A stretch of DNA of 60,327 nucleotides from a virus. Below, piece by piece: positions 29,646 through 37,365 of this stretch. The stretch covers positions 1 to 60,327 of IMG/VR virus record IMGVR_UViG_3300032053_000079, one strand, 5' to 3'. Position numbers and translations under genes: made by a program. Numbering within the stretch: position 1 is the first letter of the stretch; the number at the start of each line of letters is the position of its first letter. The notes beneath the pieces were generated by a model. The model worked only from the letters and a program-made list of their open reading frames with translations. It ran no database searches and had not been told where the DNA came from.

Positions 29646-31030
29646 TAAAGTCACTTTCAGACGATTTTTTAAGAACAGGACATAATTTAGTTTACGGAAT
29701 TAGTGAAGGAAGAAAACGAAGTTCTATTTCTGCTAAGACTTCTAAAATTGCACAAAAGATACTTAGACGAGTAATACCTCAAGAATTAGAAAATGCTTAT
29801 TATGCTGACCCAATCACTTTTAATTCAGTAAATAAAAATGTTCAGATGATTATGTCAGCAGGTTATCGTTTTGATTTAGATGAATCTGATAGAAAAGATT
29901 TTATGAACTTTATTGAGGGACTTGGACAAATTGGAGAAGATTACACTTTTGATGAATTACTTGGTTATATTCTTTGGAGTCAGGTAGTTTTTGGTTATTC
30001 TTGGTTAGAGAATGTATATAATGAAGAAATGACAGATATACTAGACTTGACTAGAATAGACCCAAAACAAATGGATTATGCAAGAGATTCAAATGGAAAT
30101 GTTCTTTTAGACCCTAGTCAGAAACCAATAGGTTATACACAGACTATCGGAAATAGTATAAGTGTAGATGTTAGAAATTTAGGAGATGAAGTTCCAAAGG
30201 AGTACAAAGTATCTATTGATTTAAGTACTGGACAGATATTTTTATTACCTAACCGAATATCACTTTTTAAGTTGTATGTTGGTGCAAACGGATTTGATTC
30301 ATATGGATTAGTTGAACCTGCATATAAATCAATAGTAAGAAAATTAAATATAGAAGAAGCACAGACTAATTCAATATATGCAAGAGGAACTTATCCATTA
30401 GTAGATTATGTAGGAAATGAGAAAACTCCTGCTACTCCACAAAGACTTGAATCAGCTTTAGAGATTATGAAAAAGTTTAGACATGATAGATACTTTGCTT
30501 TGCCTTTTTATCATAGAATTGAACCAATTGAAGTAAGACAATCTGATATAGTAGACCAAACTCTTAAACATCTAAGAGAAAATCAATCAAGTGCGTTCGG
30601 TATGCCTTTAGCATTTGCTACTTCTGGAGGAGAGGCTACGAACAGATCAACATTGAATTCGCAGCAAAGATTACTTGAATATACACTTAATGATATTGTA
30701 ATAAAACTTACATCAAATTTATATAAATATGTTTTTACACCTCTTGCTAAGTTAAGAGGTTATAAAAGAGTTCCAAAAATTATTTGGAATAAAATAGGAA
30801 CAGAAGATTGGGATGAAAAGTCTGAGAGATTATTAAAATGGGTAGAATTAGGAGTTATACAATCAAGTGAAGTTAGAGAATTAATTGCAAAACAAGAAGG
30901 AATAGAATTAAAACCAATGCCTAAACTTACGGAAACTAAATCCGTTGAACCAAAACAAGAATTAAAAATTCCAAGTGAAATAAAAGAGGTGATTGAAAAT
31001 GCCAGAAGAAACAAAAAGTTTACAATCTGA
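29642..31030 (+). CDS. Portal protein
   Basis: This 462-residue protein, the dodecameric ring through which DNA enters the head, has the usual size and place directly downstream of the terminase region and upstream of the protease-scaffold gene. N-terminal NAYYADPITFNSVNKNVQMI, the strand-rich clip and wing region, and the helical ENQSSAFGMPLAFATSGGE followed by QRLLEYTLNDIVIKLTSNLY fit portal families of HK97-like viruses. A C-terminal helical extension contains LKWVELGVIQSSEVRELIAK. The assignment rests on pattern and position. Confidence 0.8.
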   Translation: MIKSLSDDFLRTGHNLVYGISEGRKRSSISAKTSKIAQKILRRVIPQELENAYYADPITFNSVNKNVQMIMSAGYRFDLDESDRKDFMNFIEGLGQIGEDYTFDELLGYILWSQVVFGYSWLENVYNEEMTDILDLTRIDPKQMDYARDSNGNVLLDPSQKPIGYTQTIGNSISVDVRNLGDEVPKEYKVSIDLSTGQIFLLPNRISLFKLYVGANGFDSYGLVEPAYKSIVRKLNIEEAQTNSIYARGTYPLVDYVGNEKTPATPQRLESALEIMKKFRHDRYFALPFYHRIEPIEVRQSDIVDQTLKHLRENQSSAFGMPLAFATSGGEATNRSTLNSQQRLLEYTLNDIVIKLTSNLYKYVFTPLAKLRGYKRVPKIIWNKIGTEDWDEKSERLLKWVELGVIQSSEVRELIAKQEGIELKPMPKLTETKSVEPKQELKIPSEIKEVIENARRNKKFTI

Positions 31031-31436
31031 ATTTGAATATCCAATTAATCCAGAAGTAACAGAATCTCCTACTGATAAATTTCCAAGTGAACCTGATTGG
31101 ATTTATCCAAAAGATTTTGATATAAATGCAGAAGTAGAAAATATGGAAGATACACTTCTTAATAAATATCATGACTTAACTCATATTTATTTTCAAAAAA
31201 CATTAACTGGTGCTGAATTGAATTATTTAATAAACGAACTAATTATCTTACATTATAAAATTATAAAAGAATTTGAAAAAAGAAATTTAGTTCATTTTCA
31301 ACCAATTAATGAATTAGACTCTATTCATTTCTCGAATATAGAATATCAAAATTATATAAGTAATTTGAATAAAGAAATTACTGAAAATCCTAAAACAGAA
31401 GCAAATTTATCTTTTTCTAAGCCAACTATTGTTTAA
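30999..31436 (+). CDS. Portal-adjacent protein, unknown function
   Basis: This is a 145-residue protein from the ATG at 30999, preceded by GAGGTGATTGAAA and overlapping the portal stop. It is proline/glutamate-rich at the N-terminus (ESPTDKFPSEPDWIYPKD), then helical (LLNKYHDLTHIYFQKTLTGA, YLINELIILHYKIIKEFEKR). The position suggests a minor head component. Not recognised. Confidence 0.45.
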   Translation: MPEETKSLQSEFEYPINPEVTESPTDKFPSEPDWIYPKDFDINAEVENMEDTLLNKYHDLTHIYFQKTLTGAELNYLINELIILHYKIIKEFEKRNLVHFQPINELDSIHFSNIEYQNYISNLNKEITENPKTEANLSFSKPTIV

Positions 31437-31445
31437 TATAATAAC

Positions 31446-31480
31446 TTACACAAGTTATAAACAAATAGAAAGATTTATAT
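31446..31480 (+). promoter_or_regulatory. Promoter of the capsid module with TTACACAA element
   Basis: TTACACAA (31446-31453) lies about 27 bases before AGATTTATAT (31471-31480), whose centre is 26 bases before the ATG at 31503. It is a strong leaderless promoter immediately before the protease-scaffold and capsid genes. Confidence 0.65.
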
Positions 31481-31502
31481 CTTTAATTTCTTATTTAGTT
31501 AT

Positions 31503-32498
31503 ATGATAAATCAAAAACTTAATATTGAATTACCTACTATTAGAAAAGATATAGTTCTTATGAGTCCAGGAATCTGGAATGGATTTGAATATTCTGCTAA
31601 TGATATAAAAAATGCCTTTGAAAAAACAGATTGGAAAAAGGCAAGTAATTTATTTTTAGACCATCCAGAGAATCCAAATAATGCAGCAGGTAGTTGGATT
31701 GGAAGAATAATTAATCAAAGATTCTCTGATGGACAAATCATGGGTGATTTAGAACTCTGGGATACTAATACTATTATTAAAACTGAAATGGCTAGAGCAC
31801 CTCTTGGTGTATCTCCTAGAGTAATAGGTGAAGAGAATGGAAATAAATTTAGTAATTTTACATTTGATAATTGGTCTGTTGTTTCAAAACAGGCAATAGA
31901 CCCAGCTTACATTAATCTTAATAAAACTCCATTAAAGTCAGAAACATTAATTCAAACAGAAAAAGAATTAGTAAAAGAAGAATTAAGTGAAGAAGTAAAA
32001 GAATATAATCGTGTTTCAGAAAAAATATTCAAAGAAGAAGAATTAACAGATGACGAAATGGAATACATGAAAAAGAAAATGAAGAAAAAAATGAAAGAAG
32101 AAAAATCAGATTCCCAAGAGGATAAACTGAAAGGAGGTAAAGAAGAAATGAGTGAAACTAATCAAGTTGAGATAGTTTCAGCAACTCAGAACGAGAAGAA
32201 AGAACTTTCTTTTGAAGAACTTTCAATTGAAGAGTTAAATGCAATTCTTGAAAAAGTGCAAACTGTTATTTCAAGCAAAACTCCAAAAGTTCAGGAAATG
32301 GCTAAACAAGATTTAGGATTAAAAGAAGAACTTGAAGCAATGAGAAAACAAGTTCAGGAACTTAATTCTAAATTAAATAAACCAGTTTCAAAAACTACAA
32401 GAGCAAATGCTAATGACATAAGAGCAACTTTAAACTCTCAGACACACTCTGATGGAGTTAGAGAAATGGCAAGTATTCTCGTAAATAACTATGGATAA
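31503..32498 (+). CDS. Prohead protease fused to scaffold
   Basis: In this 331-residue protein residues 1-150 form the protease-like part: DIVLMSPGIWNGFEYS, then LFLDHPENPNNAAGSWIGRI (candidate catalytic His in LDHP), then RAPLGVSPRVIGE. Residues 165-331 are acidic/lysine-rich helices ending in a coiled coil (LKEELEAMRKQVQELNSKL), typical of a scaffold. The protease matures the capsid and is itself degraded. An internal in-frame ATG with a perfect ribosome binding site (32133-32150) could give the scaffold alone. It overlaps the capsid gene by eight bases. Confidence 0.75.
   Translation: MINQKLNIELPTIRKDIVLMSPGIWNGFEYSANDIKNAFEKTDWKKASNLFLDHPENPNNAAGSWIGRIINQRFSDGQIMGDLELWDTNTIIKTEMARAPLGVSPRVIGEENGNKFSNFTFDNWSVVSKQAIDPAYINLNKTPLKSETLIQTEKELVKEELSEEVKEYNRVSEKIFKEEELTDDEMEYMKKKMKKKMKEEKSDSQEDKLKGGKEEMSETNQVEIVSATQNEKKELSFEELSIEELNAILEKVQTVISSKTPKVQEMAKQDLGLKEELEAMRKQVQELNSKLNKPVSKTTRANANDIRATLNSQTHSDGVREMASILVNNYG
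32133..32150 (+). promoter_or_regulatory. Internal ribosome binding site and in-frame start
   Basis: GGAGGT at 32133-32138 and an ATG at 32148 lie in frame with the surrounding gene, nine bases apart. Translation here would give a 116-residue product (32148-32498) consisting of the coiled-coil scaffold portion only. Confidence 0.6.
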
Positions 32499-33636
32499 AA
32501 TGAAAGAATCTATACAAGAATTGAGTGGAGAAACTGAAACAAATGATGTCAGAGGTACAAGTTTAGGTACAATATATGGTAATCAGCCTGTTAAATTCTT
32601 ACAGGAAGTTATGGATGCTGCAAAAAAGCAATTTTTCTTTGCAAATTTTGTAGGAACATATACTCTAGAGCCTGGAACAAGGGCTATAGAAATTCCTAGA
32701 AGAACATTGTATGAAGGATATGCTGGTGCTACATGGAACACTGCAGGAGAACAAGCTGGTGCAGCTTCAGGTGTTGGTGCAGGTACAGGTCCTTATGCAA
32801 ATACAATAGCTGATATATCTTGGACTACTTTAGACAATAGTGCTAATGTTTTAGCTACACCTTTACCTGTTCAAATGGGTTATGCAATTAGACGTTATGA
32901 TATACGTTCTAATGCATTAAATCTTGCTCAATGGGCTAAAGATGAATTATCGTATGCTATCGGAGACAGAATTGATGTAGAAATAGGTCTTGCTTTCGGA
33001 AGTAATGATAAAACTACATTAGCTGCATCTGGAACTGCGGGTAAAATAGGATTATATGGAGGAGATGCAACTTCTGCTGCTACTTTAGCTGCAGGTGATA
33101 CATTGACTACTGATCTTATTGCTACTGCTGCAAGATACTTAAAAGCTAAACAGAACTGGTACAGAGCAAGTGGTTCAGGTCAATATGGTACATTTACTTA
33201 CGATTCAACTAAAGAGAAGAATTGTTGGCAAAATACACCAGATGATCCGTTCGTATTGTTTATTGGTCCTGCACAAGAGGAAGCTCTTAGAAAGGACAGT
33301 CAGTTCGTAAACGCTGCTGAATATGGTGATAACACTGTTGTTCAAAATGGTGAAATCGGACAATACTTAGGTATCAGAATTGTTGTAACAAGTAACGTAG
33401 AACAAACTGCTGCAAGTGGAACAGCTCCAGATAATACAGCTGCTACACCTGCATGTACAAGATGTATCTTAACAAAAGCAAAGAAATCTATTGCTCTAGT
33501 TTGGGGTCAATCACCTTCAATAGAGGTTTTTGAATACCAAAGTCAAGATCAAATTAGAATTGGACTTTACTGTGCATATAGCATAGTAGCTGTACATTCT
33601 GATGCTGTTGTCAGTATTGATGTCTCAGACGCATAA
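32491..33636 (+). CDS. Major capsid protein, HK97 fold
   Basis: In this 381-residue protein, KFLQEVMDAAKKQFFFANFV, YTLEPGTRAIEIPRRTLYEG and a central Ala/Gly-rich domain are followed by FVLFIGPAQEEALRKDSQFV and GEIGQYLGIRIVVTSNV near the end. These are the spine-helix and P-domain features of HK97-type capsid proteins (similar to the N4-gp56-like group). It follows the protease-scaffold gene with an eight-base overlap and has a long T-rich stretch after its stop. It is probably the most abundant virion protein. Confidence 0.85.
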   Translation: MDKMKESIQELSGETETNDVRGTSLGTIYGNQPVKFLQEVMDAAKKQFFFANFVGTYTLEPGTRAIEIPRRTLYEGYAGATWNTAGEQAGAASGVGAGTGPYANTIADISWTTLDNSANVLATPLPVQMGYAIRRYDIRSNALNLAQWAKDELSYAIGDRIDVEIGLAFGSNDKTTLAASGTAGKIGLYGGDATSAATLAAGDTLTTDLIATAARYLKAKQNWYRASGSGQYGTFTYDSTKEKNCWQNTPDDPFVLFIGPAQEEALRKDSQFVNAAEYGDNTVVQNGEIGQYLGIRIVVTSNVEQTAASGTAPDNTAATPACTRCILTKAKKSIALVWGQSPSIEVFEYQSQDQIRIGLYCAYSIVAVHSDAVVSIDVSDA

Positions 33637-33680
33637 AAATATTTTATTTTTTTTTATCTTCAATTTTTTTTAATGAAGAA
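33637..33680 (+). terminator. T-rich terminator after the capsid gene
   Basis: A run of nine T and a run of eight T lie between the capsid stop and the pseudoknot element. The second is enclosed by TCTTCA / TGAAGA. Partial termination would set high capsid expression relative to downstream genes. Confidence 0.5.
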
Positions 33681-33685
33681 TAGAA

Positions 33686-33766
33686 ACAAAACAAACCAAT
33701 GGTAGAATTGGTGGTATTAGCCATACCTTAATCTGTGTTTTGTAATAAAGGCTAAATAATTCTACC
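33686..33766 (+). ncRNA. Candidate pseudoknotted RNA element or structured leader
   Basis: GGTAGAATT (33701-33709) pairs with AATTCTACC (33758-33766). Inside it TTAGCC (33717-33722) pairs with GGCTAA (33750-33755). ACAAAAC (33686-33692), outside the stem, can pair with GTTTTGT (33737-33743) in the loop, which would make a pseudoknot. An alternative hairpin GGTAT/ATACC (33713-33717 / 33723-33727) competes with TTAGCC pairing, so it could be a switch. It lies 40 bases before the ribosome binding site of the fibre gene. Confidence 0.55.
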
Positions 33767-33819
33767 AAAAAATACAATGAAAATCAAACTTAAAATAATG
33801 AAAGGAGGTAAAAAATAAA

Positions 33820-36084
33820 ATGGGAAATAAACGTTTCGGATGGCATTCAGGGACATTAACTTGTCAGGATGCCAAAATTAGAGGAGATTGCTATGTACAA
33901 GATGATATAGTATTCTCAGATGTTTCAGCTGGAACTTTAGGAGTTACTGGAGGAATTGATATGGGAGCGTCTACAAGTGCAATTGCCTTAGATATGGCAG
34001 ATGTAAAATGCAGTACTGCTGCAATAGATATTCAAGGAACAGGATTAACTGGAAGAGCAATTAGAATTGGTACTAAAACTACTGGTTTGAAAATCTCTAC
34101 AAGTACATTTGAAGCAGAGCCAGCAAATAACTATTTGTTTGGTTTGTTCAGTGTAGTTAGTTCTCCAGAAGCAACAGCATCAGATGAATTAAGAAGTGCT
34201 TGGATTAGAACAAGAGTTGATTCAGGAAGTACTATAGGAACAACGCCTGGTTGGGGCTATGGTGTCTGTGGAGCAGAAGTGCAACTTAAAATATATGGTG
34301 CAAATTTGTTTTCATGGCAACATTCAGCTTTATGGGCACAGTTAGAAACTCAAGGAACTACAAACTTCAAAAATTACACTTATTCACAATGTGTTTTAGC
34401 TAATGTAGGTTTAACAGGAACAACAACAATTGATGCAGGAGCAGTAGTAGCAGGAGTTACAATTAACTCAAATACAGCAACTGGTGTTACTGATACTGGA
34501 GGATTCTATGGTTTGTATATCACTGATAAATCTGCAACTAATAAGGATTTCCAAAGTGGAATTTTTATAGCAGATAGTGTATCAACAACTGGTATAAGTA
34601 TTGGACTTTGTACAACTGGTTTAAGTATTCCTGGAGCAACAACTACAGGTTTATCAGTTACAGATGCAACAACTGGAATGCTTTTGACTTTTGCAAATAG
34701 CAAAACTGAAGGTATTTCAATAACTACAGCATCAACAAAAACTTTAGGAACTGGTATGTCATTAAGTGGTTTAGGAACTTATACAAATGGTATTTTATTT
34801 GATGCTACTACATTTGGAACTGTAATGAATATTACAGGAGCTTCAACTCAGGCATTATATATTTCAGGAAATGCCACAGATGGTATCAAGATAGATAGTA
34901 GTTGCTCGGGAAGTGCATTGAATATCACTCCAGCAAGTGGTAAAACTATCGCAACAGGAATAACGATTGTTCAACAAAGCGGTGGAATATTGACTACAGC
35001 CATAACAGCAGGAGGATCAATAAATGTTACATTAGATGCACCAACAGCAAGTATTAATGGATTATATTCATTAATTAATGCAAGTGCATCTTCTACAGGA
35101 AATCTTGTAGCAGTTAGGGGTAAAGTAATAGTAACTGGAACAGGATCAAAAGTGTCTAAAACAGCACTTTGGGGAGGAATAGAATTATCTACAGTATATA
35201 CTGAAACTGGTTTAACTTGTGCAGTAAATGCACAGATTTCATCAAGTTCAGCACAGTGCCCAAACAGCATTGTACATATACAGTCATTGCCACTTAGTGG
35301 AGGTAATTTTGCAAACGTGCCTTATTTGTGTTTCAGTGAAGGAATAAATGCAGCACCAGCAGGAACAGGAAGCAATATCTTGTTTGAAGTTGGACATAAT
35401 GCAGCAACAACCACACCTACAATAGGAACTGGAAAGTTGTTCTTTGGTAATACATTGCAGATTGCAGTCAATCAGACAGCAGGAGTTAGAACAGCATTCT
35501 ATATACCTTTGTCAACTGCAGAAGCAAGTTACACAACAGCTTATCCAATAGTATCAAGCAAAGCAGCTGGAACTAATGTAAGCATTACAAACACAGCTTT
35601 GACTGTAGGAGACAATTACTCAGGAATTAGAGTAGCAGTTACTGAAGCAGCAGCAAATAATCAATATGGTATAGCAGCTTACTTTGATACAACAATTACT
35701 GGTGCACAGGCAAACCATGTTTATGGAATAGGTTCTTGGGTGAATTTTTCAACAGGATTTACACAAACAAGTGGACAAATGATATGTGCTCAGGATAATG
35801 GAGTGTATATGGGAGATAATACCTTAACAATAACTGGAGCTAAAGTAATCTTTGGTATGAGAATGGAATGTTATCTTGGCAACGTAGGCTCAGGAAAGCA
35901 CGGTGCAAGAGTATGCCCTTTCAGTATCAATTCGTGCAACTCAGGTATAACGGCTTTATTTGCTTGTGATGGTTCACATGACTTAGGAGTAGTTGGTGGA
36001 ACTGGAACAGATTTAAGCGAGATGGTACCTTTGTTAGTAGATAACTATGGCAATATCAGATATGTTAGGATATATGCCCCTTAG
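33820..36084 (+). CDS. Large beta-helical fibre / head decoration protein
   Basis: This 754-residue protein has the ribosome binding site AAAGGAGGTAAAAAATAAA directly upstream. It starts MGNKRFGWHSGTLTCQDAKI; a short GDCYVQDDI strand motif follows. It then contains many short G/T/S-rich strand repeats (TTGISIGLCTTGLSIPGATT, TGLSVTDATTGMLLT) typical of a beta-helix. The C-terminal part has GARVCPFSINSCNSG and ends DNYGNIRYVRIYAP. It has no signal peptide, unlike the later glycoproteins. Being next to the capsid gene and well translated, it is probably a capsid-attached fibre or decoration. Confidence 0.55.
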   Translation: MGNKRFGWHSGTLTCQDAKIRGDCYVQDDIVFSDVSAGTLGVTGGIDMGASTSAIALDMADVKCSTAAIDIQGTGLTGRAIRIGTKTTGLKISTSTFEAEPANNYLFGLFSVVSSPEATASDELRSAWIRTRVDSGSTIGTTPGWGYGVCGAEVQLKIYGANLFSWQHSALWAQLETQGTTNFKNYTYSQCVLANVGLTGTTTIDAGAVVAGVTINSNTATGVTDTGGFYGLYITDKSATNKDFQSGIFIADSVSTTGISIGLCTTGLSIPGATTTGLSVTDATTGMLLTFANSKTEGISITTASTKTLGTGMSLSGLGTYTNGILFDATTFGTVMNITGASTQALYISGNATDGIKIDSSCSGSALNITPASGKTIATGITIVQQSGGILTTAITAGGSINVTLDAPTASINGLYSLINASASSTGNLVAVRGKVIVTGTGSKVSKTALWGGIELSTVYTETGLTCAVNAQISSSSAQCPNSIVHIQSLPLSGGNFANVPYLCFSEGINAAPAGTGSNILFEVGHNAATTTPTIGTGKLFFGNTLQIAVNQTAGVRTAFYIPLSTAEASYTTAYPIVSSKAAGTNVSITNTALTVGDNYSGIRVAVTEAAANNQYGIAAYFDTTITGAQANHVYGIGSWVNFSTGFTQTSGQMICAQDNGVYMGDNTLTITGAKVIFGMRMECYLGNVGSGKHGARVCPFSINSCNSGITALFACDGSHDLGVVGGTGTDLSEMVPLLVDNYGNIRYVRIYAP

Positions 36085-36149
36085 TTAAGTTGAAAACCAA
36101 AAACAAAATTTTTTATTTTTTTTCTTTTTCTTTATTTTTTTTTCTTAAC
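36085..36149 (+). terminator. T-rich terminator flanked by GTTAAG/CTTAAC
   Basis: Multiple runs of T follow the fibre gene. The block is bracketed by GTTAAG (about 36085) and CTTAAC (36144-36149), which can pair. It ends the capsid-fibre transcript. Confidence 0.55.
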
Positions 36150-36150
36150 G

Positions 36151-36202
36151 AAAGATTTATAAGTTGTGTATAATTAGTTATATTGAATAGATGTAAGGAG
36201 GT
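36151..36202 (+). promoter_or_regulatory. TATA promoter and strong ribosome binding site
   Basis: AAAGATTTATAAG (36151-36163) predicts a start near 36185. The transcript then has GGAGGT (36197-36202) nine bases before a TTG start at 36212. This is a leadered message, unlike most promoters here. Confidence 0.55.
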
Positions 36203-36211
36203 AATATTAAT

Positions 36212-36559
36212 TTGAGAAAAATAAAAATAAAGTCATGGAAATCAAAAAGTCCGATTTATGAAAATGGTAAAATTGTTGGTTCTGAAGATAAAGATGAAAC
36301 TCTTTTAGATGCTTTGAATGTACTAATTGCTAATAAAGATCCCAAAGAAATGTTAAGAGGACTTGACCATTTTAGAACAATGAATAGACTAAGTAAAGCA
36401 TTTGACAAAGCAGATAAATCTAAAGTTCTTGAACTTGAAGAAGTAGATTATAAATTTCTAAAAGATACTATTGAAAAAGATGCTCCTGCAATTTGGGGGA
36501 TGAATCTTTCAATTTCAGAAGCAATAGAAGATTTCCTTGAAGCAAAAGAAGATAAGTAA
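36212..36559 (+). CDS. Tail-region protein with TTG start, unknown function
   Basis: In this 115-residue protein the TTG at 36212 is chosen because GGAGGT precedes it. N-terminal IKIKSWKSKSPIYENGKI, then ETLLDALNVLIANKDPKEML and VLELEEVDYKFLKDTIEKD. The basic strand followed by helices resembles small phage proteins that sit between head and tail modules, but I cannot name it. Confidence 0.45.
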   Translation: MRKIKIKSWKSKSPIYENGKIVGSEDKDETLLDALNVLIANKDPKEMLRGLDHFRTMNRLSKAFDKADKSKVLELEEVDYKFLKDTIEKDAPAIWGMNLSISEAIEDFLEAKEDK

Positions 36560-36585
36560 TTGATTTAATTTATTTTTTTTATTAA

Positions 36586-36618
36586 TTGTGTAAGATAATA
36601 AATCAGAAAGATTTATAT
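36586..36618 (+). promoter_or_regulatory. Promoter with TTGTGTAA element and TATA box
   Basis: TTGTGTAA (36586-36593) lies about 25 bases before ATTTATATA (36611-36619), whose centre is 26 bases before the ATG at 36641. This is a leaderless promoter of the surface-glycoprotein operon. Confidence 0.65.
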
Positions 36619-36640
36619 ATTCTTATATATTATAAATACT

Positions 36641-37024
36641 ATGATACAAGACGAAGTTAATAAATTTTTTGCAAATAAGCCTAATCCTCCTACTAGAATG
36701 AGTTTAAATGGTAAAAAATTATCTGTTTCTAATTTGTCTAAAGAAGACCAAGAAAAAATAAAACAAAGATTAATTGAAAAAGACCCAATTCTACAAAAAG
36801 GACATGAAGGAATATTGCCTGGTATTTTAATAGATGGAAAACAAGTTACTAGAGAAAATATAAAAGATTTTGAAATTAAACCTAAGAAAGAAAAATTAGA
36901 GGAAAAAGTAGAACCTAAATCTTCGGGGGAAAAAGTAGTTGAACCTAAAAAAGTAGAACCAAATAAAGTTGAAGTTAAAAAAGAGGTTAAGAAAGTTGAA
37001 AAGAAAACAACTAAAAAGAAATAA
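36641..37024 (+). CDS. Lysine-rich protein heading the glycoprotein operon
   Basis: This 127-residue protein has an N-terminal folded part with RMSLNGKKLSVSNLSKEDQE, and HEGILPGILIDGKQVTREN. A repetitive Lys/Glu/Val/Pro tail (KVVEPKKVEPNKVEVKKE) ends in KKTTKKK. The tail could bind nucleic acid or acidic surfaces. It shares TAATG with the next gene. Not recognised. Confidence 0.45.
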   Translation: MIQDEVNKFFANKPNPPTRMSLNGKKLSVSNLSKEDQEKIKQRLIEKDPILQKGHEGILPGILIDGKQVTRENIKDFEIKPKKEKLEEKVEPKSSGEKVVEPKKVEPNKVEVKKEVKKVEKKTTKKK

Positions 37025-37182
37025 TGGGTGCACAAAATTATCATAAAGCGGCAAAAGCAAAAGTGGTATTAAGTTTACCTGCTCTTTGTGATACTGAAAT
37101 TGGTGAAATTTATATTGATGCTACAAATAATCGCATATATGTCAGATTGATTTCTGGCTGGAAATATGCAGGATTGACATAA
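37024..37182 (+). CDS. 52-residue protein, unknown function
   Basis: This frame starts at the ATG at 37024: MGAQNYHKAAKAKVVLSLPA, then CDTEIGEIYIDATNNRIYVR and LISGWKYAGLT. The D-x-G-EIY-x-D-x-x-NNRIYVR pattern is typical of short beta-hairpin fibre or whisker domains in phage structural proteins. It is tiled by TAATG at both ends. Confidence 0.5.
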   Translation: MGAQNYHKAAKAKVVLSLPALCDTEIGEIYIDATNNRIYVRLISGWKYAGLT

Positions 37183-37361
37183 TGACAGTTGTAAAAACAG
37201 CAAGTGCTTCGAGTGTTGGACAGACAAATTGGATTAGAATAAGTGGAACTATCCAAGAAGTATTAAACGCATTATCTTCTGAAAGTATGTCTGCATTAAA
37301 TGTTCCTTACTATACAGATAATGGTACTGATGCCGTTGCGGTGGTCTGCCGTCAGAGGTGA
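37182..37361 (+). CDS. 59-residue protein, duplicated partner of the gene at 40632
   Basis: MTVVKTASASSVGQTNWIRI, then SGTIQEVLNALSSE and YYTDNGTDAVAVVCRQR. It shares GTIQEVLN and a Y.DDGT/YTDNGT...C.R.. ending with the 61-residue gene at 40632. Each copy lies directly upstream of a large anchored glycoprotein gene, which suggests a linked two-gene unit. Confidence 0.5.
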   Translation: MTVVKTASASSVGQTNWIRISGTIQEVLNALSSESMSALNVPYYTDNGTDAVAVVCRQR

Positions 37362-37365
37362 CTCT

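Noticed and set aside
37300-37365. Upstream ATG start for the glycosidase glycoprotein
   Set aside because: The extra 22 residues overlap the 59-residue gene in another frame and break the signal-anchor pattern; GTG at 37366 has a ribosome binding site.
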